A DNA stretch of 64,000 nt from Aradus depressus (GCA_963662175.1 OY759221.1:24043027-24107026); one strand, 5' to 3'. Shown: positions 51,000 to 61,470, counted from the first letter of the stretch. The notes: generated from the sequence alone by a model not told the origin. Program-made: numbers and translations.

Positions 51000-53110
51000 C
51001 TTTGTTCGTATTGGTTCTATCTCAAATCTGAAGATATTTTGTTAGTTGGAAATTTTATGAGAAACATTTTTGGTAAGAACTAATGTTTCGATAGCACTAA
51101 CCGTTATCATGTAAACGTCGTTTTACAATTTAAAATGTTTAAGACTTTTAGAACAGTTTTCGTAATTTATCTCGCAAACGGGCGACCATTAAAAAATCGT
51201 ATTGCTTATAAAATGTGCTTCCTAGTGTTTTATACAAATTTAGATCATTTTAAGATATATTTCATTAAATCATAAATATAAGCGATCTCATAAAATGTAC
51301 TTAGTCTCTGAAGAAATTTGATCTTATGTTTTGTCGAATTTCGGCCAAAGTCTTATGAGATCTCAGTTAGTACATGTAACATCTTCATTTCTAATTTCAT
51401 GTTTGTAACTATAATCGTCTCAGCGTTAGAGCGCTCATAACAAACTTTTCTTCGCCATAAACCTCACCCCGTAATTAGACTCGTCTAAGGGTATGTGCTT
51501 AATTGAAAATTTAATAAGCACACTTTAGGTAAGAACTAATTTTTCGATAGGTTTAATGGTTTTCGGCATGTATTTCGCAGACGGGCGACCAGTAAACAAT
51601 CGTGTTTCGTATAAAATATGTCTCTTAGTGTTCTCTATATATTTTATTTGAAGACATTGGATTAAGTCAAATAAAAATAAATATTCAAATAATTTAAATA
51701 ATATTAAAAAAAAAAATAATTAATAATAAAATAATATTGCTACAGTTCCTGTAGAAATTATAGCTGGTCTTCTACTAAATTTTCAATTCTACAGTAGTTT
51801 CCGAAAAGGGCCCTAAAAAAATATCAAAAGTTCAAGACGTGCAATGTTTAAGAAAGTGCACGTATTTTTAAAAAAATTCAATTAACAAACTTTTCATTTG
51901 GATTTCTGAAGAGATGTCATATTGTTTTTCTAAATTTTGCAAAAATGTTAAATCTAATCCAAAGGTATAAATATAATAATTATTATCTTACTGGGTTGAC
52001 AGGGAAAATGAATAGCATAGAATACGAGAACAAATATTTACTTAAATCTTCATTATAAAGTTAACTAAATATTGATACAACAAAAAACATAAAATTAATT
52101 TTTAAAAATAAATCGTATAAACTAAGTAGTTAAAACTATATGAAATGTTATTTTGGGCATATAAGTATATTTTGTATATATAAATAAATAAAAGTACCTC
52201 CTTTGCGCATCAATTTCAATGTATTTCCACCTACTTAGTTCATCACACATTAAGCCTTAACACTTTTCTCACTATATCTCAACTCGGGCCTCTAACCTCC
52301 ATCAGACAACTTCGACTCGTCCACACTAAATAGAACAGCTGATGGTCGTCTTTTGTTTTTCATTCATTAGTTGTTATGTTTCGTTTTAAAACAAATGCGA
52401 CGAGTATATTTATTCACCATTTAAATTGCTTCACTGTTTTTATACAAATAAATATATATTTTAGTTGTCTTATTTTTCATCCGATTTATTTTTTAAATTA
52501 CCTTCTGTATATTTGACATCCTTTGTTCAAGTATTTACCTCTTCTCTTATATTACTCATAATTTAATCAAAATACTGAATTGCCATCCTCAAGTTTATAT
52601 TTAAACGTATCGAATTTCACTAGCTTTTAGATCAACGTACAAAATTCATCCTGTCATAAATTTCAGAGCATGTGCAACATTGGAAATTTAATAAGGAACA
52701 TTTTAGATAAGAACAAATGTTTTGATAGGACTAATAGTTTTTGAGTAAATCAAACAAATGTCTAAAAATATGAGTTTCAAAATAACATTTTAGGACGGTT
52801 ATTGTCATGTATCTTGCAAATGAGACCAGCAACAATTTGTATTTCATATCAAACGTGCCTCTCAGTCTCACAAATTTTATTTGAAGAGATTTTTGATTAT
52901 ATCAGTAAGTAAAGTTGTACTTTTTTTTTTTTTTTGGGGGGGCCAAAATCAAAACAGATCTAAGTTAGGAACACAAACCGTTCTGTACAATGTCCGACAT
53001 ACTTTGTACAAGGACTTACCTCATCTCTTATATTACTCAGAATTTAATCAAAACACTGCAGTGCCATCGTCAAGTGTATATTAAAACGTCCTGTCTTTCA
53101 TTAGCTGTGG
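51000..53110 (+). repeat. R3 repeat cluster
   Basis: At least three diverged copies in one orientation (51000-51300, 51480-51670, 52665-52905), sharing 'aagaactaatgtttcgatag', '(c/t)tcgca(a/g)acgggcgacca' and 'atttgaagaga'. Segments 52500-52630 and 52985-53110 are a further direct pair ('tcttatattactca(t/g)aattt'). No open frame matches a protein family. This may be the body of an old transposon. Confidence 0.55.
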
Positions 53111-53153
53111 AATAAAAAGTATAAGACCCTCCTTGTTCTGTGCCTAGCATATA

Positions 53154-53603
53154 TACGGGGCGTTTTTTTTTCGGATAGTTTCATGCAAACGGCGTTGCAC
53201 TTGTAGGTGACCTTATTGATCGTTTAATCTTGTCACAAGAACTCATGGTGCACTATGCCATTAAAATCAAAAAACACAGTGAGCATGACCTTCACATTCG
53301 ATGGCACTTGTCGACCTTTTATACCACTCGTAAACCCTAGTTTTACACATAGCAGACTCATCAAAAGCAGTATTTAACATTTCTAAAACTTTTCTGCACT
53401 TTATTCTATTCTTATAGCAAAATTTAATGCAAACTCTGATCCATTTTGTAAACAAATAAATAATCAAAACACATGTAACCTCTTTGACAGCTGACAGCAG
53501 ACTAAACATCCGGTTTGGCTAACGATGTACAGATACTTTTCAGACATGTTTACCAACACAACAACGAAAAAATTCTCTTTACTTTTTGAACACACCTCGT
53601 GTA
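53154..53603 (-). mobile_element. Internally deleted mariner
   Basis: Right end, inverted, TACACGAGGTGTGTTCAAAA; left end TACGGGGCGTTTTTTTTTC, with TA at both sides. Between them only the transposase N-terminus remains on the minus strand. TACGAGGTGTGTTCAAAAAG is a common mariner terminus. Confidence 0.75.
53270..53470 (-). pseudogene. mariner transposase N-terminal HTH fragment
   Basis: VCIKFCYKNRIKCRKVLEML, then FDESAMCKTRVYEWYKR. This is the first helix-turn-helix region of mariner transposases, which binds the terminal repeats (R-V-x-x-W-Y-x-R-F end). The sequence after YKRSTSAIE is out of register, and the linker and the whole DDD catalytic domain are missing. Confidence 0.8.
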
Positions 53604-53656
53604 ATATACAGGTTCTACAATAAAGTCCAAACATCAAATATAATACACATTCAATC

Positions 53657-54253
53657 CAGTGCCGGATTAAGCCAGCGAGGGGCCTGTAGCAAATTCTGTC
53701 AAGAGGCCCTTGGTTTGCTTTAGGTTCTCAAGTTTAGGGTATTAAATAAAACAAAACTGTTACAAATAAACTTTTCTGGATTTAATATGGGCAAATTTAG
53801 ATATAACACTTTCAAAATCGACTTCTTTAAGCAAATCATGCTCTATATTCATCAAAGTGAGATGATTAAGACGTTCTTGGACCATCGTGTTCCTTAACTC
53901 ATTTTTAATACGTTTTAATGTTGAAAAAGAACGTTCGCCACTGCAGTTAGTGATCATGAGAGACATATAAATGCGCAAGGCAATTTCTACGTTTGGGAAA
54001 CACGATTCTAATGAATTATTTAATAAAAGTTTATAAAATTGCAGTTCCAAGTTCGAGTCGAAATCCAGTTTTAGATTTTCAGGTGGGAGTAAAGCATAGC
54101 CTAAGCGCTTCGTGCTTAAGGCATGCAAAATATTTTTACGCTCCTATCTAAATTGATATTTTTTTACGGTCAGACAGGCGTTAGAGCGCGGGGCCCCCCA
54201 GTCGCGGGGCCCGTAGCATGTGCTACTCTTGCTACGTGGCTAATCTGGCACTG
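53657..54253 (-). mobile_element. hAT element (CAGTGCCGGATTA family)
   Basis: Perfect 8-bp duplication attcaatc (53649-53656 and 54254-54261). Ends CAGTGCCGGATTAAGCC and, inverted, CAGTGCCAGATTAGCC; both subterminal regions contain GGGGCC / GGCCC blocks. The element has lost most of its gene and keeps the transposase C-terminus. Confidence 0.95.
53763..54128 (-). pseudogene. hAT transposase C-terminal (hATC) region
   Basis: Minus strand: NLELQFYKLLLNNSLESCFP, then VEIALRIYMSLMITNC, SGERSFSTLKRIKNELRNTM, ERLNHLTLMNIEHDLL, IKSRKVYL and stop. S-G-E-R-S-F-S-x-L-K-x-I-K is the dimerisation motif of ZMYM/DUF4371-type hAT transposases. The frame is open over 122 codons, suggesting fairly recent activity. 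BED/TTF finger and catalytic blocks are absent. Confidence 0.9.
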
Positions 54254-54261
54254 ATTCAATC

Positions 54262-54851
54262 AGGTTCTCTTCACATTCAATCAAATATATACAGGTTGTC
54301 ATCAAATATTGAACTCATTATCCCTACGATAAAGGTTTTTGTAGGCCAATGTCGGATTTATCTAATTGTATTCTCATTTTTTGTCACTTCAACGCTTTGA
54401 ATTATAGCAACGAGCTATCTACGAGGCATCCTTCAGACGACCGTCAGTAGACGAAGAAATATTTAATTTAAACAAATTGATGCGGGAGGGACTCGGACGG
54501 TATCCACACAGATAGAAGTGCTATCCACCCCACCACCGAGGAACCCACATCAGGTGTAAAATACTAATAAATATCTTCAAATATATTCGGTTAAGGGCAG
54601 ATCACGTACTTTGGGGTGTGAGTCGCGCAGGGTCTGAAAGTGAAGCCTCAGGAGAAGACGATAGCCACATTCAAAGCTCTGAGCTTCCAAATCCGGGCGC
54701 GGGGGTGTTCTGTGTGTAAGACAATCTACACTGGGGTATTCGTGGCTTTAGGTAGATACGAACCTTATAAAGCTTAAGTTTCAAGACGCTATGTTGTTTA
54801 GTATTTGTTTGGCAGCCAGCAGTAGTGAACCCTCTCAGTGAATTTGTAAAC
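54262..54851. other. No recognised gene
   Basis: The 5' flank of the next mariner must begin here, but no convincing match to its right terminal repeat is found; 'tacgaggcatccttc' at 54420 matches only the first seven bases. Confidence 0.4.
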
Positions 54852-55414
54852 ATGGAAAAAAGTGGTCATCGTTATATGACACAATACTTTCATTTGAAAG
54901 GTCTCAGTCCAACCAATATCAAAGCCGAGCTAGATTCTACTCTGTGAGAGTCAAACAATCAACGGCGAGTATTATGCAAACTTATTGCAGCGTTTGAGTA
55001 ATGAAATCAAGAAAAACCTACCACATTTGGCGAAAAAAAAAGTGTTGTTTCAAGACAATGCACCAGTTCACACATCCGTTATCGCGGTGGCCAAAATCAA
55101 TGAGTTAAAGTTTGAATTGCTTCCTTACGCACCCTATTCGCCAAATTTAGCCCCTTCTGATTATTTTCTTTTTCCAAACTTGAAAAAATGTCTCGGTGGT
55201 AAAAGATTTGCCAATAATGAAGAGGTGGAATCTGCGGTTGATGGCTATTTTGAGGAGCTCGACGGTTCTTACTACATCACAGGGTATCGAATCTATTGAA
55301 CATCGCTGGGAAAAGTGTATCGAGCTAAAAGGAGACTAAGTTGAGAAATAAAGAAATTTTTTCTTAAATGTTCTGTGTTTTCTTTGGTCGGATACTTCTG
55401 GGACTACCCTCGTA
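54852..55414 (+). pseudogene. mariner (DD34D) transposase with large internal deletion
   Basis: The start reads MEKSGHRYMTQYFHLKGLSP then TNIKAELDSTL, stop: the first HTH of SETMAR-like mariners. At once after this, in another frame, come SQTINGEYYANLLQRLSNEI, HLAKKKVLFQDNAPVHTSV, APYSPNLAPSDYFLFPNLKK, then after a frameshift IEHRWEKCIELKGD. Exactly 34 residues separate the Asp of QDNAPVH from that of APSDY, as in DD34D. The segment with the second HTH and the first catalytic Asp is gone, and the usual His before QDN is missing. The right end is CGAGGGTAGTCCCAGAAG (inverted), next to TA at 55413-55414. Confidence 0.9.
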
Positions 55415-55434
55415 AGCTACTGCATATTGGTGGC

Positions 55435-55720
55435 ATCGCCCCACGAATTGGCAATGCGTCTCAGAGAGCAACCGAGAGAGTGACAAAAGCTTATCGAACT
55501 GTCTCCAAGGCAGAGCTACAGGTACTAGAATCGGTTTTGGATAAGGCTGTCGCTTTCTACTTCTGCAGAGGAAGAGATGCGAGGACAATCCAGACTACAG
55601 CGTTGCGAGGATTGTCCAGAATTGGATAGTGGAAAAAACGTTGGACACGATGCTCGGATAGCTGTACGCATACTTCCTGAACGGCTATGCCTCGACCATA
55701 CGTGGGTACAGTCTAGAATA
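55435..55720 (+). pseudogene. R1-like LINE reverse-transcriptase fragment
   Basis: The forward frame reads IGNASQRATERVTKAYRTVS, then KAELQVLESVLDKA. A-Y-R-T-V-S-x-x-A/E-L-Q-V-L is a hallmark of the region just after the RT thumb in R1-clade LINEs. It is followed by frames with stops. A weaker relative may be at 1615-1800. Confidence 0.6.
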
Positions 55721-55724
55721 GTTA

Positions 55725-55795
55725 TGGCCTTTAACGAGTATCTGACATCGTACAGGCTCGGGACCATCGTCCAAAGGACGGTGTGCTCCAGGTTT
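55725..55795 (-). mobile_element. SINE1 fragment
   Basis: 'cctttaacgagtatctgaca', 'caggctcgggaccatcg', 'caaaggacggtgtgctc'. Confidence 0.6.
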
Positions 55796-56329
55796 TAACC
55801 TTCCAAATAATAAAAATAGGCTAGCACGCTCTGAGTTATCTGCGCCATCCTATAATACTTAGGTAGTATTTTTGTCCCCATTCAGAAAAATATCTTAAGA
55901 ATCGGCATTTAACTTAAATGTTTACTAACCTTCCATCTTGTCTCCTGTCGACAAACATAGATATTACAAAACTGATGTCGGGTCGTCAAAAAGCGAGGCA
56001 GAGAAACGTTATTAGATTGTTCTTGAATTGTATTATAAGTTTCATAACTATATTCAATCTCCAGTTATAATACAATTATATTTAATATCAGAATAAACTT
56101 TACCTAAACACATATGATGGTACTACACTTGAGTGATGTGGCCAGAACTACACCTGTCACATGACTTATATGACTGAGGCAGATGTACAACATATTTCAT
56201 ATGACAGGATATCATAAGATACTTGTTTCAAGTTTCACATTTCTTGTTTGTTTTCGGCTTATATCTGTTCATTGTGTTCGTGTATTCTAGCAGCTATACG
56301 AAAGGTGGCTAAGGGGATGTTATATAACC
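55796..56329. other. No recognised gene
   Basis: Nothing beyond short open frames. Confidence 0.4.
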
Positions 56330-56570
56330 GGTCAGAAATGCACTTCCCCAGCACGAATTAATCAATTAAGTTTCCTCTCTCCCACCAAAACATATAGACC
56401 GTATGAGATAAAAATATATAGTGGACAGGCTTCTGGGGACTTTATAGGGTTTTGAATTTAAATATAAAGTTTCATGTCGATATTTTCATTATATTGGCAG
56501 TTATTGAGGTTGTTGTGATAAGCCTTCCCCCTACTCCCCCTTCCCTTTGGCCGATTTGACTGAATTCCCT
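56330..56570 (-). repeat. D-family repeat
   Basis: 'cacttccccagcacgaatta' terminus, module 'atgtcgatattttcattat', end 'ggccgatttgactgaa', where the SINE2 tail begins. Confidence 0.6.
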
Positions 56571-56766
56571 TTTTTTTTTTTTCTGTCCTTATTTACGATG
56601 CAGATTACCATGCCTTTATTATTTATTTCATTATTTACACAATATCTATGACCCCGAAAGAGAGTTCTATCTATGAAATAAAATCCCTGCCTGACGGGAT
56701 TCGAACCAGCAACCATATGATAAGACCATGAGACCAAAGTTCTCAGGCCGCACGGCCACCATGGCT
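56571..56766 (-). mobile_element. SINE2 copy
   Basis: The T run at 56570-56582 is the A tail of the minus-strand SINE. B box 'gggattcgaacc'. The head ends 'acggccaccatggc'. Confidence 0.75.
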
Positions 56767-56796
56767 CATATTTGGGGCGTTTTAACTTTGTACGTA

Positions 56797-56975
56797 TTAA
56801 TAGAAGTTGTCTTCTAACAGCTTTGCTGTGTGGGTGGGATGAACCACTGATGATGACGCTGTTGCGTCGAAAACCGGTTCTGGTGTAAAATAAAACAGTG
56901 GGAAGACAACGTCATTTATTTCTATTAGAAATCTCGTCCCACAACATCTTACTATCACATATTTGTACCTACATA
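56797..56975 (+). mobile_element. PLE-HHR element with complete hammerhead
   Basis: It interrupts an R3 repeat: the R3 phrase 'aactttgtacgtatt' / 'ggtcctatttcaa' is split, with 'tttgtac...tatt' present on both sides as an imperfect duplication. The right arm 'aaataaaacagtgggaag', 'gaaatctcgtcccacaacat' equals arms at 13.9 and 23.6 kb. Confidence 0.7.
56843..56884 (+). ncRNA. Hammerhead ribozyme, complete
   Basis: ACCA (56843-56846) - CTGATGA (56847-56853) - T - GACGC TGTT GCGTC (helix II, perfect 5 bp) - GAAA (56869-56872) - ACCGGT (helix III, self-complementary) - TC (56879-56880, predicted cleavage after C) - TGGT (56881-56884, pairs with ACCA). Every invariant hammerhead position is present and all three helices form. 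This is the best ribozyme candidate in the window. Confidence 0.8.
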
Positions 56976-57150
56976 TTGGTCCTATTTCAAGGCTCAAGGC
57001 GTTGTAAATTTTATAAGATACATTTTTGGTAGAAGCCAATGTTTCCATGAGACGTAACTGTTTTCGCGTAAATCAAGCAAAATTCAAAAAAACTGGTTTT
57101 AAAACAATATTTTAAGATGGTTTTCGATATGTATCTCACAAACGGAGCGA
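56976..57150 (+). repeat. R3 repeat piece
   Basis: 'acatttttggtagaagccaa', 'gtatctcacaaacggagcga'. Confidence 0.5.
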
Positions 57151-57216
57151 CCTTCCAAGGTTATATGGATGAAATTATTTTAATTAATTTTCACATTTCA
57201 CTCCACAACAAAAAAC

Positions 57217-57459
57217 AGCACACCGTCCTTCGGATGGGACGTTAATCAATGGTCTATGTGATGGCAGGTACTCGTTAAAGATCCCTTTACCTGAGGTAAT
57301 CTGGGTAGACAAAATTTAGGGTAGGCAAAACTTAGGACTTCCGCAGTAGAGTCGGGCTCATGTCCACCAGAGTGACGAAAGAGCGCTCTGGTAGTAGGCG
57401 ATATGACCTCGTAGTTAAAGCCCGGTCATGAGTCATAAAACCTAACCTAACCTAACCTA
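57217..57459 (+). mobile_element. SINE1, 5'-truncated
   Basis: Lacks the tRNA-like head; the 3' tail has four CCTAA units, the longest seen here. Confidence 0.85.
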
Positions 57460-58276
57460 TGATAGAGTTATTTAGCCTTCACAATTGGAAGATTCACCTA
57501 TTCAAAATGAACAAATCCTCCATTAATCCTTCCCTAATTAAAATCATAATAGAATCACATTACAGGACTTATATTGGCTATTCGAGCCACAATGTGAGTT
57601 TTGAGCTGTACTTAAATGACGTATTAAAAGGACATGTTATTCATTGAAATCCAAAACCGATTATGTTTACACAGTTAAGTAGATTCGGGTCACATTCAGA
57701 TAAGTACCTAATTTCATTCCCTATATGCTGTTGTGTGTCAGTACAATTAGTGTAAGAAGATAAAATTAGAGTTAGATACATAGAGAAATACATTTGTATT
57801 ATGTATCTTACATTTTGTACTTGATTCCTATCATCTAGACACCTCCAAGAACACCTGATATCCCTTCAGTCCTGGTAAAAAAAGTGGAGAGTGTAGGTGA
57901 ACGACAAGTCTTCACCCTTCGTTGAAAATATACCTGCCCTTCACAGTACACAACAATCTGTAATCTATCAGAAATTCGATGATGAGTTTTTATCAGAATT
58001 TCATGTTTTGCGAATTCCCTGATTCCAAATATGTATATACCGATGTCGAAGAAATCGTTAACTCGAAAAAAAATCCAGTTCCCAATTGCATTTATAAGTA
58101 CCTAAAAGTTAAACTCGTTAACTCGAAACTGAGACTTCATAACTCGAAATGAAAATACCAAGTGGAGAAGGGATTGAAATTATATCGAATTTCTTAAACC
58201 TGGAGACTCTATGACTATAAGTTTTTCTGGTTAGGGTTATTTAATGTTTGTTTATAAATCGAACAATATTCTCGTT
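57460..58276. other. No recognised gene; Jockey crumb and D piece
   Basis: The open frame 57459-57647 has no known domain. 57903-57942 matches the 5' edge of the Jockey copy at 36040-36072. 57945-58060 is a forward D edge ('cagaaattcgatgatgagtt'). Confidence 0.45.
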
Positions 58277-58621
58277 AGAGGGCGCCGGTAGCTCAGTGGT
58301 ATGCGTGCTTGCCATCTGAGCTCAAGATCGTGCGCTCGAAACCCGAACGACGCCCTTAGTTTATTTCATCTGGGAGGTAAAATAAACTTAAGCACGCCGT
58401 CCTTCGGATGGGTCGTTAAGCGATGGTACGATATTAGATACTCGTTAAAGACCCCTGCCCTAGGTGAATAAAAAATTTAGGGTAGGCAAAATTTAAGACT
58501 CCCCCACAGTAGAGTCGGTGATCACAGATGTCCACCAGAGTGACGAAAGAGCGCTCTGGTAGCAGGCGATAGGATCTTGTAGTTAAAGCCCGGGCATCAG
58601 TCATAAAACCTAACTTAACTT
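58277..58621 (+). mobile_element. SINE1, full length
   Basis: Perfect 11-bp target-site duplication atattctcgtt (58266-58276 and 58622-58632). The A box is intact; the B box reads gctcgaaaccc. The tail has decayed to cctaacttaactt. Confidence 0.95.
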
Positions 58622-58949
58622 ATATTCTCGTTGAAACAACCCAATACAGGTTCAAAAAAAAGTGACAGATTATTCCAATGTAAAACAGAATTAATATTTA
58701 CATATATAGTATTTTTGAACAAAAATATTGTTTCAAACTATTTAAAAATTGTATTTGTCTCGGTTCAAAAAAACTGGTGCTTTTTTAAATTGATTTTTGC
58801 AGAAACTCGATAACTGGAAAAAAATATTTAGGAATTCGATAAGTCAAAACAAATCGATTCCCCTTCAACCTCGAGTTATCGAGTTTTGACTGTATAAAGA
58901 AAAAATTACCTACCTGTCTATATGTCACGATACTAGAGAGCACGATAAA
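58622..58949. other. No recognised gene
   Basis: AT-rich, with a short open frame lacking any domain. Confidence 0.4.
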
Positions 58950-59265
58950 TCCTGACTGAATGAATGTATCGTTTTGTTATTGAGTAAAATTGTGTATCCA
59001 GTACCCCATAAGGATGTCATCTATTAGTTTTCAGCAAAATTGACCAAAGGGGGGGGGGGGGGGGGGGGGGGGAATTGGCACAAAAACTCTAATAACTCCC
59101 GATAGAATGAATGTATCTACGAATAAGGGTAGAGTAGTCTTTGTTTAAATCAACAATTGATTCATAGCCAAAACGGTCGATTAGTGTGGGAGAGCAAAAA
59201 CTTACTTTGATTCATTCATTGTGGGGAAGTACATTGCACGTGATTCATCGACTATTTATACACTC
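58950..59265 (+). repeat. D-family repeat
   Basis: Two modules with an uninterrupted G run at 59049-59072 replacing the purine block, then the terminus 'tgtggggaagtacattgc', 'gtgattcatcgac'. Confidence 0.6.
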
Positions 59266-59754
59266 AATTTTTTTTTTTTTTTTCAAATTTTAATATGTTT
59301 TCTACACTAGATAGACTTACCCGTCTAGACAAAATCCGAGATCTAACGATATAATCCCTACAGTAGACTATTAAGAAGGACACTAGTCTGGCAGTGCCGT
59401 CATCGAAATAGTGTCCGACACTTGGTATGACATCCGAAAATACCAACAAACAATGAACCAGACTATACTCTAAATGTCAGTAGGGTTCAGACAGTCCTGG
59501 GAGGTGCTAGTCTTGACAGGCTCCCTGGGGAGCAACAAGGTGGGCAGCCCGCCAGCTATTTGCAATCTGCCACTACCTTTAATCAAATATTTTTAGAACA
59601 CATTCCACTTTTGGAACTCGATTTCGTTTAGATTTGATGTGTCTATTTTTTTTTTTGTTTTAGAACATTATAGTTCTTGGCTACGTCGCTCGCTCACACC
59701 AATAATAATAATATTAATATCATATATATATATATATATATATATGATAGTAAG
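59266..59754. other. No recognised gene; (TA)n
   Basis: (AAT)n near 59700 and (AT)n at 59722-59747; no gene. Confidence 0.4.
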
Positions 59755-59815
59755 GATATTACTTTATTCCCAACCAGAACTGCGTCATCATTAGTGGCAC
59801 ATCACCCATAAATGA
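59755..59815 (-). ncRNA. Hammerhead remnant, deleted
   Basis: Minus strand: CCAC - CTAATGA-like core (G5 to A) - TGACGC, then a direct jump to AGTTCTGG. Helix II loop, GAAA and helix III are deleted relative to the 56843 copy. Confidence 0.5.
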
Positions 59816-59835
59816 AGGAACACAGTGTTCCTTTA

Positions 59836-60277
59836 GAGGTCATATCGCCTACTACCAGAGCGCTCTTTTGTCGCTCTGGTGGACATGAGTCTGATTCTAC
59901 TGTGAGAGTTCTAAATTGTGTCTATCCTAAATATTTATGGACCTAAGAGGGGTCTTGGACGAGCACCTGACATCGCACATGTTTGGGGCCATTGCTTAAA
60001 TCGTCCCATTAGAAGGAGGGCGGGCATGCTCGAGGTTTTTCACCTCCCAGATAAAAGGGCGACGAAAGAGTGCTCTGGTGGACATGAGCCCGACTCTACT
60101 ATGGGAGTCCTAAATTTTGCATACCCTAGATTTTTATTCACTTTGGGTAGGGATCTACAAGTACAGGCTCGGGACCATCGCTTAACGTCCCATCCGAAGG
60201 ACTGCATACTTAAGTTTATTTACCTCCCAGATTAAGCTCAGTTAGCAAGCAAGCATATCACTGACCTAACGGCCCCT
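59836..60277 (-). mobile_element. Two SINE1 copies in tandem
   Basis: 59836-60056 and 60057-60277 are both reverse SINE1 bodies; the first lacks its head and the second lacks its tail, and they join at 'ataaaa/gggcgacgaaag'. Either the second inserted at the edge of the first, or unequal recombination joined two copies. Confidence 0.75.
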
Positions 60278-60330
60278 CAAAAAACCTACTTTTAAGAAAG
60301 ATAAATACATACAAAATTACTATATATATA

Positions 60331-60600
60331 TACCGTGTGTTTGGGCAAAAGGGCTTAAGTCAGCAAATCTGGTAAAACACATTTATGTTACTTGAAATAT
60401 TATTTCAATAAAAGTATTAAATATGAACAATGTAAAATATTCCATCAATCAGTTGCATAATATGTAACTGATGTTTATTATGTCTAATTATGGTTAAAAT
60501 ATTCAAATGCACTTAAGTCCTTTGGATCACAAGACTTATTCTGTCTAGGCCTTACAAGACTTATTCTGTCTAAGCCCTTTTGCCCAAACACCAGAGATAC
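60331..60600. mobile_element. MITE with GTGTTTGGGCAAAAGGGCTTA ends
   Basis: Inverted ends GTGTTTGGGCAAAAGGGCTT, TA at each flank. Inside, 'aagacttattctgtcta' is directly repeated just before the right end. No coding capacity. Confidence 0.7.
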
Positions 60601-60639
60601 AAGAAATAAAATGAAATAAAATAAAAGCCAAGAAAATAA

Positions 60640-60930
60640 AAATGAAAACAAAGCATGAATTATCGCTTTTATGTACGAAACATGACTTTTATATGATCAA
60701 TATTATTTTTTTATTGAATAATGAGAAAAAAATCCGTTTCTGAATGGAGAGATTCCTCTTAAATGAACATTTTTAATGTAAGTTAAAACGTTGTTATTGT
60801 ACCTATTGCTTTAAAGAAGTGGGGAAGGGCATTAAAGAGGTTGATTCCTTTATGAGTTATACTTCTTTCAAAAAGAGAAGAACAATTTTTAGTTATTCGA
60901 AATTGTTTGTTCCTGGTATCATGTTCACTA
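60640..60930 (-). repeat. Distal part of E6 next to an RTE remnant
   Basis: Matches 31010-31275 ('gaagtggggaagggcattaa', 'tttatgagttatact', 'agttattcgaaa'). It directly follows, in the minus sense, the RTE-like coding remnant at 60931-61140. Confidence 0.6.
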
Positions 60931-61140
60931 ACTTATTGGCTTCCTTCCTTGGCCTCCATTCGGTTCTCTTCTCATAGCCGTTCTTGTTAGATCCTCTTTG
61001 ACATGGTCCAGCCTCTTGTCCTTCCTCTCGACCTACTCCTTTGATGTCCAGCCAGTATCTTCTTGGGCATTCTGCCATCCCCCAGCCACCTCAGCCTGTT
61101 CGCCTTCACCATCCTCAACAGTTCTGGCTCCGCGTGTAGG
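60931..61140 (-). pseudogene. RTE-like LINE C-terminal remnant
   Basis: Minus strand: HAEPELLRMVKANRLRWLGD, GRMPKKILAGHQRSRSRGRT, then frames with stops. L-R-W-L/A-G-H..R-M-P...P-K-K-I-L, then GRR-rich R-G-R-x-R, is the C-terminal signature of RTE-type LINE proteins (compare LRWAGHIIRM in the 41-kb copy). Frameshifted within the GRR block. Confidence 0.7.
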
Positions 61141-61470
61141 CTACGATTGGGTTTTCTCCAGATTTACTTAGTGGGCTTGTAATATATATAAAAAATAGTA
61201 GAAATGAAAATGAGATTCGCTTTTAGTTTACCTCTGCATTAAAACAAAATTGTCTTTTTTGGAAAACCCCATCTTTAAGTGATTTTTTATAGTAATTCAA
61301 AAATAATTTTCATAAAAGGATGTTACGATTCTATAATGTAATAATAATAATATAATAATAATTGTTATTGTTTAAAAGGATGACCCCTATACAATGGAGT
61401 CAGTGACCATTACATATTATACAATATTAACATAATAATGACACATATAAAACAATAATGACATATACGT
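61141..61470. other. No recognised gene
   Basis: AT-rich with (TAA)n near 61340. Confidence 0.4.
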
